Origin: Xanthostigma xanthostigma
Lineage: Eukaryota > Arthropoda > Insecta > Raphidioptera > Raphidiidae
Direction: 5' to 3'
Assembly (NCBI GenBank): GCA_963575645.1
Contig: OY754470.1
Coordinates: 4,658,501-4,722,500, forward strand
DNA length: 64,000 nucleotides
Numbering within the stretch: the first letter of the stretch is position 1; every line of letters starts with the position of its first letter. The translations under genes were made by a program, and so were the position numbers. The notes under the pieces are model-generated. The model saw only the letters and a list, made by a program, of their open reading frames with translations, was not told where the DNA came from and did no database searches. Shown here piece after piece: positions 1-10,034 of the stretch.

Positions 1-905
1 ATTTAAACATGTGTTCTCCAAGGTCACCCGTAGGTACCTCCTAGCACGAGCTAGGAATGAGGGGGAAGGATTTAATTAAATTATGAATCACATTCATGTT
101 TCTGATATTTTAATTATTAAGTAACTTTTTTTCAAACACTGCTGACAACAAATTGCAATATACAGTGTAACACTAGTCACTACTGCCATAAGCCGTGTGT
201 AGTGTATCATGTTTGTACGACATACGTACCGTCGAGTCAAAGTCGTCAAAGGTGTTGACTGAATGAGGTAGATGCAGTGAACACTTCTGGCATATGACCG
301 TGATAGATGATTAATTATTTGTACTAATATGCTGAAGATAAATGCAGCTCAAATAACACGCTATAACTTATGGATCAGGAGTTGCACGGCGTACACCGGG
401 ATATCTGATAATGATGTTTCATGTGCTGCGTCGGAACACAGAACAAAAATTGACCGTTAAAGTCAGTTTAGTGTAGATAACATATTATTCTTTATTTAAA
501 TCAATGTATTCAATTCAGACATAGTACACTTCTTTATCGTGCCCGACACGCGCATGTAGGTAAATGCGCCAGTTGGGTTTAGTTGACGCGTTATTCGTGT
601 TCCTGATAAGAAGAACTGTGATTATATGTACCCCTATGTATGTTGAAATACTGTGGTATGTCTAAGGGTAGAATTTATCTAAAGCAACTGGTACACCCAT
701 CCGCTTACAAATTATTATAACATACCATTTACATACTATGTCACTCGATTTTTAGCGGTACTTCTTCTATGTCACAAAGTCCTGGAAGCCAAAAAGATGG
801 TGGATGGCTCATTTCGATAATGTTCTAAGAAATCAGTTACTGTGCCATTGGTCCAGTCCGCCATAATTTTTTTATCATTAAAAGTTACACTTTAATCAAC
901 AAAAG

Positions 906-1106
906 TACATTTAAATTCGCACGAGGCGACGAGTGTGTACTGACTGTGCTCGTACTCGCCGCTCGCTTCCTTTGACTCGCGGTAGAAAAACCGACTTTAT
1001 ACGGAGCGCTGGCGAGACGAGACAGTGCGCTACGAGATCAGGCGAGCGTTGCCAGTACACATTCGCGTTCGCTTAGTCTCGGTATCCCTCGGCGAATGTG
1101 TACTGC
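906..1106. repeat. CpG-rich islet with GTGTACTG repeats
   Basis: GTGTACTG at 935-942, CAGTACACATTCG at 1053-1065 and its exact inverse CGAATGTGTACTG at 1093-1105. The islet stands out from AT-rich flanks and is probably a small transposon. Confidence 0.5.
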
Positions 1107-1699
1107 AGGCATAATAATAAATGTTGCATATGTCTACAATATTTGTAGATATCGTTTAGAAAAAATAGTAGCGACATTTCTGGGCACAAACGAGTTTCGG
1201 AGCAGACGAGTCTGCGTTTTCTAAAAGGGGATGGTCCTATAAACATGTTTTAGTCGAAATGCATCTTTAACAGTGCAGCTATCGCCTATGATTGGCCTTG
1301 AAATTACAAATCACGCCGCTATTAATCGCTTTTCCCACTCTTCTCACTACGCATATTCTTCGCCTGGTCACTATCTTCTCTAAACGATACTATTCTACAC
1401 GTCATTGGCGGTGCTACCGTAGTTTTAAACTGTGCACACCCGGCTTTCGACTCTCCAACTTGTCTAACAAAATACAACTTTGCAGCGGTTTCTCTTAAAG
1501 CAACGTTAAGCACATTGTTAGCTTTTGTTGGGCATATTAAATACACGTATGTATACACTATCTACCTTTATTCGTTCACACTAAACAACACGCGGTCTTC
1601 GATATCACGTTTTAACCCTTTTAGAGTTCCTTCAGTGATACTGTATATTATATTATATATTTAGGGGGATATGTTGAAAACCGCTTCGGCGAATTGCAA

Positions 1700-1981
1700 T
1701 TTTTCTTCATACATCGATCGAAAGTACCTACTTACTTTCGGCATCAATTGTAAGGCGGAAAGTCTAACATTTACGTACGTTTGAGAAAAAAATCACCTAT
1801 CAACTGTTGTTTAGATGTCGTTTCCATAGCAACCCTATTACATTTTAGCTAATAGTCGCGAACGGCTGTCATTCGTGTTTTTACGTATACTCTCCAAGCT
1901 GCTTGCTTGGAATTTATCTGTGTTTTTATGTAATTAATTAATTATTTAATAAGCATACTTACGATCGAGGTATGAAGAAAA
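1700..1981 (+). mobile_element. MITE family C, copy 1
   Basis: It is bounded by inverted TTCTTCATAC..TCGATCGAAAGTA and ACGATCGAGGTATGAAGAA. It shares GATGTCGTTTCCATAGCAAC and GCTGCTTGCTTGGAATTTAT with copies at 36.1 and 46.9 kb. Confidence 0.85.
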
Positions 1982-2399
1982 TAGTGTACACCACACTGGC
2001 CGAAAGTTTGATATCCCCTTGCGGCTGCAAACTGGCGTGCTGGAGTACAGCCCCGAAATTCCTACTTTAAAATGATATAATGTGTCCAGCAAAAGGTTAA
2101 TTCTGACGACAACACGTGTTCAGTTGGTCGCAATGCAGACAAAGCTGACAGCAAAGGTTTTATGTGGCACCTTTATGCATTCTCAAGCGTTGTTACCTGT
2201 CATCATTTATTGGTGACACTTTTGACTTGTGACACATTTAACGTGTGCTTCTTGCATTGTTTACGGCCCGATGTTTTTCAGGCAGCAACTCTGTACTTTA
2301 ATTTTCTTTCGTACGTAGGTAATTTAAATTCTTTTCTATATAGCTTTGTGTAGAATTTATAGTGTAACGAGACGCCACCGGAGGCAGCGGCAGTGACGC

Positions 2400-2464
2400 A
2401 ACAATGCTCTCATTGTTGACGGAACCGTAAAGACAACAATGCACGTATTGTTACGTACATTGTT
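2400..2464. promoter_or_regulatory. Cluster of five SOX-like AACAATG/CATTGTT motifs
   Basis: AACAATG at 2400-2406 and 2435-2441, CATTGTT at 2411-2417 and 2458-2464, and TATTGTT at 2446-2452 form inverted pairs within 65 bp, about 70 bp upstream of the TATA box. The motif equals the SOX/HMG-box consensus (WWCAAWG); binding is inferred. Confidence 0.4.
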
Positions 2465-2508
2465 GCACCGCACGGAAGCATGCTGAAGCTTTCTAGAACT
2501 CCGAAAAA

Positions 2509-2843
2509 TGTCCCAGAAGGTGATTAGAGAACTTATATAAACAGCGCTAGCAAGGATGGCAGGCAGTCAGTTACGAGTCAGACGGAACCAAATTCCATAT
2601 TCTGATAACGTTATTTAACACGATTAAAGAAGATGAAAAAGGTAAAAGAAATATGTAAATTCTTTTTCTCATTGAATGTCCCAGAAGGTGATTGGAGAAC
2701 TTATATAAACAGCGCTAGCAAGGATGGCAGGCAGTCAGTTACGAGTCAGACGGAACCAAATTCTATATTCTGAAAACGTTGTTTAACACGATTAAAGAAG
2801 AAGAAATAGTTAAAAGAAATATGAAAATTATTTTTCTCACTGA
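2509..2843 (+). repeat. Tandem duplication, 168-bp period, two units
   Basis: The unit starts TGTCCCAGAAGGTGATT and recurs at 2677. The two units differ by only a few substitutions (for example ATTAGAG/ATTGGAG), so the duplication is recent. Each unit carries one TATA-initiator pair. Confidence 0.9.
2534..2571 (+). promoter_or_regulatory. TATA plus initiator (first of two)
   Basis: TATATAAA at 2534-2541 is followed by an initiator-like TCAGT at 2567-2571, with the TATAAA about 33 bp before the initiator A. The second copy lies at 2702-2709 and 2735-2739. Confidence 0.5.
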
Positions 2844-3978
2844 CGTGATTGTTCAAATATATATCAAAATATTACTCAGGTATTATAAAGGTGATTTTTC
2901 GACAGCAATTTGATACCTTATTCACCCGCATAGCTCTATATTACAAGCGTTTGAACTCAAACAGTTCCGAAATCTCTAATATCTAAGTAAAATCTTTGAT
3001 GGTAATCCTCTCAAAATAAACTTGAATATATATCATTCTTCCCAGGTGACTTTGAGCCTTTTTTGATATTATTTAATAAGTATATTATCTAAAAAGTTTG
3101 TAGGCACAATTTTAATAGCTTTTGGTAGCCCTGTATACATTTCTGTAGTGTTTAGATTACAGCCTATTTACCATTTCTTTAACCTTATCACTTACAGGAA
3201 ATTTATATATCTAACTACATCCGTCTGTAATTTCTCAATCATTCTAACTAGACAACTAAAATATATTATTCAACTTATTTTCCAGTGGCTTCCCTAATTT
3301 TCAATTATTTAAATTAAATAGGGGCTAACTTTTCTTAAAGTAAGGTTTATTATACATAATATAAAAAAATCAAATAGTTTATTTTATTTAAATTAATTCA
3401 CTAGAACTAAAAATAAGACAAAATAAAAAGAAATCCTTTCCAAATTTTTTTTATTTTTGGACATATTAATCCATCTTCGGAATTATTTTTTTTTCAATCA
3501 TTAAAATGATCATAATAAATTAAAAGTAATCCTAAATTAATTACATTTTGAATGGAAACTTCTCGATTTCATTACTTAAAGGTTATTTTAGTTAGTGCAA
3601 AAATTTTATGTAGCAATAAATACAGTTTGGTTTTTTCTGTTTTCAATTCGCCCTAAAACACTAACAGAAATAATATTCGTGCAGTAAATAACATTTTATT
3701 TTATAATCAATTTCATGCTGTTAATTTCTACAAATTTCGTAATGCGGTCTCTTAGTCATTTTCCCGTTAATTATACATCTTTATACAAAATAACTGACCT
3801 AAAAGTTACATTGAATACAAACCAGTTTATGTAAGAAATAAATGCTTATATAGATACAGAATGGTTCATTCGATTTCGAGAAAAAACACTACTTTTAATT
3901 ATGTTTATTTCAAGTTATCTGAAATGGCATAACTTCGTCAAAAAAGCACAGCTTCTTAGTAAAATACATTTAAAACAA
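2844..3978. other. AT-rich stretch, nothing recognised
   Basis: Very low GC with poly-T and ATTA runs; stop codons are dense in all frames and no repeat partner was seen. Confidence 0.6.
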
Positions 3979-4027
3979 ACGCTTCCACTTACGGCCACTA
4001 GCAATATAGAAGTTATTAAATATATGG
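3979..4027 (+). repeat. 49-bp exact direct repeat, copy 1
   Basis: ACGCTTCCACTTACGGCCAC through TAAATATATGG is identical to 5676-5724. Each copy abuts a repeat family (MITE-A here, the CCCGGG family there). Confidence 0.9.
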
Positions 4028-4564
4028 TCTGTTGTCTGAATCTGAGCAGAATTACGTCATGTTGGTTTGTTTTTTTCATGTCGCCCACGTGACAAGATAC
4101 AATACGCGCCACGGATCTAAAAGGTTCGGAAGTTAGTCACAAACAGCGTCGCAAAGGCACATTTTAGAACCGTTGAGACTCCCACCACGTCTCAGTTACA
4201 TGCACGGAACGTGCGCCTGTCGGTGATTGGCCGTGATCGCTCGTTGCCTTTGTCACTTGTCGCTTTCCTGCTTTAAAGTACAGTCGAGTACGCTATTGTC
4301 AAGTTGTTATTGTTATTTTAATTTTGTTGAGTTGCGAGTTTGTAGTTTTTCAACAGACTGTACAAGCGCAAGCCCGCATTCGCATCTAACTTCCGAGCCT
4401 TTTAGATTCGTGGCGCGTATTGTACTGTTTCTTGATTGGTTCTTACTCAGAGCAAGCAGAGATCTTGTGAGCTAGCAGGCGAGTCCGCATTTCCAGCCTC
4501 GTATTCAGCCTGCCGGCCAGCAGAAGAACAAGCAGTGTTTCTAGCCTCGTGTGCAGCGGCCTTA
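4028..4564 (-). mobile_element. MITE-A copy 1, split by a TA-flanked MITE
   Basis: This is a reverse-orientation copy of the family at 13304-13732. It ends at CAGCCTCGTGTGCAGCGGCC-type sequence near 4545-4564. Its left end is truncated at GTCTGTTG (4028), directly after a 49-bp repeat. CACGTGACAAGATA is interrupted at TA 4098-4099 by another element. Confidence 0.8.
4100..4422 (+). mobile_element. TA-flanked MITE (family B), copy 1
   Basis: It starts CAATACGCGCCACGGATCTA and ends with the inverted counterpart GGCGCGTATTG, with TA on both sides (4098-4099 and 4423-4424). The uninterrupted MITE-A copies show the empty site GACAAGATACTGTTTC, so insertion and TA duplication are directly visible. 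A Tc1/mariner-type origin is inferred from TA. Confidence 0.9.
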
Positions 4565-5225
4565 ATAACTATTTTCAGTTACAGTCGCTCTATACGGCAG
4601 TCTGTTGCTCCTGTTTCGCCCCATTAGTATCTGATACAGTCCTCCCATTTCTAATCATAATAAATCAATTATTCAGAATATTAAATCAAAAACAGCCTGT
4701 ATAATTTTTCTCCTATGTTTCTATAGTTGCCAGCCAAGCGGTCGCAGCTTTTCAATTACTGTTTTATATTTAATATATACCTATTATTTACTTCTCTGTG
4801 GTCAGTACATGCGCTAGAACAAAAAACGACAACCAATAGCGTCTGATACAGTCACGGAAAAATTTTATACACATATGGAAATTATTTATTTCAATATTTT
4901 ATCTCTAAATCTTCATTTTTGTGATATTTCTGAGTACGTAATCGATTCAGCGATTGAAGTTTGATGATAATAAATTTTTTTAGTCAAAATTGTGTTCTAC
5001 AGACTGTCTATTAACATGCATTAGATTAGGTTTTGTTTTGCTCTAAAAATGTGAAACATAAAATACGATATGACAAAAGATTCGGCTAATAGGATATATA
5101 TGACTGATATTTTAATATCATCATATTTCGCTTTAAATATTTTTTTCCTTAAGGGTCTATTTTTAGTATAATATTGCACTATCAATGTAATCGCATTATT
5201 TTTATTGTATCTTTTCTTGTTTTGC

Positions 5226-5391
5226 TAAGAGCTCTGTTTCAACTTCTCTGCGAACGGTTACAGAATGATCAGTCATGCGCGGTGGCTAAAACGAAACTGT
5301 ATCGATTTTGGAACACGTTTTAGCTACTGCGTATGACTGTGGCAATACTATTATCGTGCGCAGAGAGCTCGGAACAGAGCTTATATCATAT
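5226..5391. mobile_element. Short inverted-repeat element, 166 bp
   Basis: Arms of about 65 bp: AAGAGCTCTGTTTC ... GGCTAAAACG at the left and CGTTTTAGCTAC ... GGAACAGAGCTTA at the right, with several mismatches. No coding content. Confidence 0.65.
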
Positions 5392-5675
5392 ATTTAATAC
5401 ACCCTATATTGCTAGCAATGATCGGGAGAAAGACTTAAACACTACGGTGCAGACATTGATACGTCTGTCTCACTTATTATACTCTGAGTCTCATGCGCAT
5501 GTTCCTGAATGGATGCGCGTCAGTTCCAGCGTCAGTTTGCACAAGAAAGTGAGGTGACTTGCTCTATTCCACTTACTAATTGCCCCACTACAGACGCGAC
5601 ACTTGCGAACAACGGGTCAAATAAAAAGAAAGAACTGATAGAAAAACAGTTATTTGCTGTGTCACTTCATGACCC

Positions 5676-5724
5676 ACGCTTCCACTTACGGCCACTAGCA
5701 ATATAGAAGTTATTAAATATATGG
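5676..5724 (+). repeat. 49-bp exact direct repeat, copy 2
   Basis: Identical to 3979-4027 and 1.65 kb downstream of it, in the same orientation. Confidence 0.9.
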
Positions 5725-5739
5725 CTTATATTAACCCAC

Positions 5740-6255
5740 TAGTGGTCCCGTCCGGTTTCACCCGGGTGCAAAAGAACGAATGGAGAAGGGAGGGACGCAC
5801 ATTCATCTTAGTTTACCGAGATGAATGTTGTGTCCAAATTTCATGGTGATCGGAGTTACCGTTCAAAAGTTTTTGTCGATAAAAAGCAGTATTTATACTT
5901 TTATTAAGTAATAAATTTCTTTTAAATCAATAATTACTGTAATTAATAAAATATAATAAATATTTAATTGAAAACACTGCAGGATAATTTTTTTTTATAT
6001 AGGTACCTATAGTTATAACAGTTTTCAAAATAATGAGCTATTAATTAGATTTATTTAATTTTAATTAGTCGTAAATAAAATTAAAATAAATTTAAATGTA
6101 CCTAAGCCTTCCAAGAAAGCAATGTAGAAAATAAAAAAAATTAAAAACAAAAAAATTGTTTTCAATTTGAACCAGTATAGTTCCTGAGATTAGAGCGTTC
6201 AACCAAACAAACAAACAAACAAACTCTTCAACTTAATATATTAGTATAGATAGAT
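5740..6255 (+). mobile_element. CCCGGG-type dispersed retroposon, copy 1
   Basis: It opens CTAGTGGTCCCGTCCGGTTT and CACCCGGGTGCAAAAGAACG and closes with AACAAACAAACTCTTC and TATTAGTATAGATAGATA. The same beginning and end occur at 18836-19204. The opening motif is common in insect SINE/LINE-derived repeats; the class is not determined. Confidence 0.7.
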
Positions 6256-6956
6256 ATTTTACATGAAATATGAGGTGCGTTATTTTTTTCAATATTCGTG
6301 TAATTACTTTCTGGACAGAAAAAGTTTGTTGAATAATTTTTCTTTTTTAGTTTTCATTTTCCGGTCCTTTTAAATATCGTTCTAGTTGTCTGGCTTCAAA
6401 CAAATACACAGAAAGCAGTCAGCGAGCGCCGCTGAAAAACTACCATAAATCATATTGTAGATATAAACTCATTAATCAACATACAGAGGTGCTTTATCGA
6501 ATACAAATTGCTCTTTTTAACCCTATGAAATGCATACTGCGGTCTCAATATAATATGTAGCTAACTTACAATCGCCAGGCATTGTTAAAATGTTGAATTC
6601 TCTGTTATGTAGCTTTTTTGCGGCTAGGAGCCACGAGACGTATCGATGTGAGCATGATATCTCAAGTTCTACTGAACCGATCTATTTGAAATTTTGTGTG
6701 AACCTTCTCTATACATACCTCTATGTCACTGAGTAGATTAAAGTTAAAATTTTAATGTTTACTATTTTTAAAAAATTCTAAACTTTTAAAAAACGTGAAA
6801 CATTTTTTTTAAACGGCCGCCATTTTGTTGAAAAAAACTTTTTTTTGACTTCTCCGAGGTTGGAACGATAGTGACATCTTTACTAATTGAGAATTCGGTG
6901 GATTTTTTATTTTAGATGACCAAAAGGGCTAGAATCATGTACGCCAGAACCGGTAT
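6256..6956. other. No gene; retroposon-like debris
   Basis: Around 6655-6730 AGTTCTACTGAACCGATCTA and ATTTGAAATTTTGTGTGAAC resemble the 3' part of insect retroposons; the rest is featureless. Confidence 0.5.
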
Positions 6957-7590
6957 TATGAGTGTTATAAAATGAGCAAAACTAGTTTTGCGCATTTTCA
7001 ATTGGACAAAACTAGTTTTGTCCATTTCTGAACGGACAATACTAGTATGGCATCGGAATCTTCTTTGCGTTTTTTAATTAACCTTTCCACATCAACGATA
7101 CTTATTATATCAAAGTGATTTATTCTTCTGTCTTGTTTAGCAGACAGAGGTTTTAATTCAGCTTTCAACTTTGCTTTCTTAACCTCACTTAGTGTAGTAA
7201 GGTAATTATGTTTCGTCAAAAAATTATGTATGTTTCAGAAGCCACCAATAGGCGAACTAGTTGAGACTCGAATTCATTTTGCATTATTATTACACGGAAT
7301 ATCCCACCAATATATTAATTATTATAACATTCAGGAGAACAATTCAATAGGTAAACAAGAACATAACCCTACTTTTATTCGGATTCGGACGTTGATTGAA
7401 TGAAACAAGCAGAACTAGAATTGTCCGTTCAGAAATAGACAGAACTAGTTTTGTCCAACTGAAAATGCGCAAGACTAGTATTGCTCGTTTTATAACTCTC
7501 AATACCCGATTAAATGTAAGATTTCGGGTTTGGGCAATATTCGTTTGTCAAAACTAGTTTTGCGCATTTATTTCGGTCATTGACCGTAAC
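6957..7590 (-). mobile_element. Palindrome-rich element, copy 1 (left end truncated)
   Basis: The ends are inverted repeats made of several ACTAGT-centred palindromes, including a perfect 20-mer GGACAAAACTAGTTTTGTCC at 7004-7023. The right terminus ends TGACCGTAAC followed by ATATATAC. The copy matches 57055-57805 in opposite orientation. It carries a small two-part ORF on the - strand. The family is not one I recognise. Confidence 0.75.
6998..7284 (-). pseudogene. Small ORF of the palindrome-rich element, copy 1 (two frames)
   Basis: ORF-a starts at ATG 7284 and reads EFESQLVRLL before a TGA at 7216-7218. ORF-b overlaps in the -1 frame and runs to 6998 with LTTLSEVKKAKLKAELK and DVERLIKKRKEDSDAILVLS; it has no ATG. 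ORF-b is lysine-rich and its end is encoded inside the terminal palindromes. The same two blocks, in the same relative frame, occur in copy 2. No domain is recognised. Confidence 0.5.
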
Positions 7591-8272
7591 ATATATACTA
7601 ACCTGTATTAGGATTATGGTTTAACCGTTTTTAAGGTTAATTTCTTACGCTTTTAAACCAAGAATTCATAGAACAAAATATTTCAGTGACATACTTCACG
7701 TAGAAAAGCGAAAATAAAACACTGAAACCTCGCATATTTTATATAAGGAGACATATGAGTTGTAAATTTTTTTCGTAATTTAATTTGTCAAAGTACATGA
7801 GAGAAATATGCGCAGTCAGGTGAAATTTAATTGAATTTTAAGTGAGCTAATGTGTCGCGCATGATACACTCCTTATTGCCGGTAGGGGAATTACCTGTCT
7901 ACACTCTGACATGGAACAGGCAGTACTATACAATATTAGATTCAACGAGCTACCTACAGGCAGTTTCATTATACGCAAACAAACTCAAAAAATACGTCCG
8001 TAAAACTATTAATATTAAGAAAAATTTCACAACTGTAAGACTTTTAACTTTCCAGTACAATGGGGAGTTATTAAATGGGTTCTAAAATAGCTATGAAATT
8101 TTGATCTTCCAAGGCAACTACATTTTTTCAACACCATTTTTGAAAGTGTGTTTAGGTACGTACGTATGTACGTACGTCATTCCTTTCTAGCACGAATCAT
8201 AAATATGATCCGAAATATTTGTTTCAATTGATGGTAAAAAAATACTGAATCAACACCTATGGTTTCTAAAAA

Positions 8273-8333
8273 CAATAACGGGGTGGTGTCGATGCGATGG
8301 CGTTTTTTTTCTGCGTGAGGAAAAGGGGGGAGA
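8273..8333 (+). repeat. Single unit related to the 83-bp minisatellite
   Basis: CAATAACGGGGTGGTGTCGA, TGCGATGGCGTTTTTTTT and AAAAGGGGGGAG parallel the array at 15.7 kb. A retroposon-like AAATCAGTCCAGCCGTTTTT follows at 8530-8552. Confidence 0.7.
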
Positions 8334-8898
8334 TAACAGCGTGGTGTCTATGGTGGTGCAATGGTTCGCCAAAATCGTAGGCGTTGATGCAGTAAATTGT
8401 TATCAAATCGATTCAGCCGTTCCGTTTGTTGAAAGTCTGCAAGAGAATCACGTGAATAAACAATCATATGTCGACTTCATTAAGGTATCAAAATTATGTT
8501 CATAATTTTGATACGAAAGAAATTTTGTCAAAATCAGTCCAGCCGTTTTTTTAAACAAAACGACTGCAACAAAAAGTTTTTTTTAAGGATTTTTTGAAAA
8601 CGATTTCTCAGTTCTAATTTTGTTGAAATCGCGATACAACAAAATAGTCAGTGCTCGTCGGCAAAAATTTTATTGACACATACTCTCCCAAAATTTTGTA
8701 TATGGTTTCATTAGGCCTAGTCTGACACCTATTTCCTCTATGACTTTTTTTCATTTTGAGGCGTTTTCCCTCTAAATTTTCCGAAAGATGTCGTTTTGAC
8801 GACATGTAAAAATTTATACTGTTTGTTTTTTTAATTGGATAGCTTAAAAACGTCAACCAAAACGCTAAAATAATGTTCTCTGATAAATAACATGAACC

Positions 8899-8959
8899 AT
8901 TTAAAATGTCTGACACCTCGAATATGTTCGAAATATTCGAGGTGTCAGACATTTTAAAT
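8899..8959. repeat. Perfect hairpin, 26-bp arms, 9-nt loop
   Basis: The arm at 8899-8924 (containing ATGTCTGACACCTCGAATA) is the exact reverse complement of 8934-8959. No mismatch was found. Confidence 0.95.
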
Positions 8960-9264
8960 AGCAAGTGCGCGCTGGCTCCAAGATATTTCACTTCTCAGTG
9001 AATCCACTGCACTAACATGTGGTTATGTAAAAACTACAGCATGGCGTTGCATGCTGGAATATATAATTTGTTCAACATGCGAGGTGACATAATTGCGCAG
9101 GTGATTTATTTTCACAAATATTATTCGAACATTGAAAAAATGATGAATCATATTTAAACATAGGGTTTACTGTTACTAAAAATATTTTTTTATATTAATT
9201 ATAAAAACAAGTTTTTCGCGTCATTAAATGAAACTCTCATTTTTCATTTAAACACTAAAATAAC

Positions 9265-9330
9265 TGTTTTACCCGGCGTCGCCCGGGTAGAGCTTAGAAA
9301 GTCAGCGCGTCGTTCATTCTTAATTTTTTT
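9265..9330 (+). repeat. CCCGGG-type retroposon head fragment
   Basis: ACCCGGCGTCGCCCGGGTAG matches the opening of this repeat class. No matching tail was found before the tRNA-like sequence at 9566. Confidence 0.5.
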
Positions 9331-9565
9331 ATTAACTCGCTTTCTTGTGTGTATGTCCGGGTGGACTTTTGTAATTGATTTCAAATTAACTTCCTGTTAA
9401 GATAGAGACTTGGAATTTTTAACATAACTCAGAATTAGATGATAATACGAGAAAATATTAAAATAAAATAGAAATTAGTGAATTAATATAAAAATTAAAG
9501 TATTTAATTCGATACATATTATTCATTATTACTTGTTTACCGTTGTTAAGGCACATGCCAGTCAC

Positions 9566-9639
9566 TGGTCTGTAGCTCAGTTGGTTAGAGCGTCGTGCTA
9601 ATAACGCATAGGTCGCGGGTTCGATCCTCCCATGGTTCA
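9566..9639 (+). pseudogene. tRNA-Ile(AAU)-like pseudogene
   Basis: The D arm (GCTCAGTTGGTTAGAGC), anticodon arm (CGTGCTAATAACGC, anticodon AAT at 9600-9602) and T loop (TTCGATC) match tRNA-Ile. The acceptor ends (TGGTCTG and ATGGTTC) pair poorly and the T stem has a mismatch. It is therefore a decayed tRNA or a tRNA-derived SINE head. Boxes A and B are intact enough that Pol III transcription is conceivable. Confidence 0.7.
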
Positions 9640-10034
9640 TATGATATTTTTATTTTTTTACGATGCATTTTTGTTTTTATTTTTTAAGAAGAGTATATTT
9701 TCTAAGTTTCACGTTTTTAACTTTTAATATTTATTTATCGGGCGATTTATTAATTAAGCGAGGATGACAAATATTCGTGGGAGTTTTTATTAGACCGGCT
9801 GAGTAAATTAACTAATAAAGATTAAGAAAATCGGGAAGTAATTGATATCATGTGATATTCGCGTCCAGGATATAAATTTATTTTTTCTGACAAATATCAT
9901 TGCAACCCTAATGGAAAATAATCTAAAAAATTACCTCATGGAATTCAACTCCTTTGTGACTTTCATTTTAATTTTTCAAACTTGCAAAAATTAAAAGGAA
10001 AAAATGTAGTTAAAAAATTTTCAAACTTATGTTA

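Larger units (their letters stand above)
2361..2843 (+). mobile_element. LTR-like fragment with duplicated core promoter
   Basis: It begins near TGTAACGAGACG and contains clustered CATTGTT/AACAATG motifs, a TTCTAGAAC half heat-shock-like site and two 168-bp tandem copies of a TATA/initiator block. This layout resembles the U3 region of an insect LTR retrotransposon. No partner LTR, PBS or pol sequence was found, so it may be a solo LTR remnant or another kind of mobile promoter. Confidence 0.5.

Noticed and set aside
8614-8991. 125-codon frame on the - strand
   Set aside because: It runs through the perfect 26-bp hairpin, so part of the peptide is an artefact of the inverted repeat; no family resemblance.
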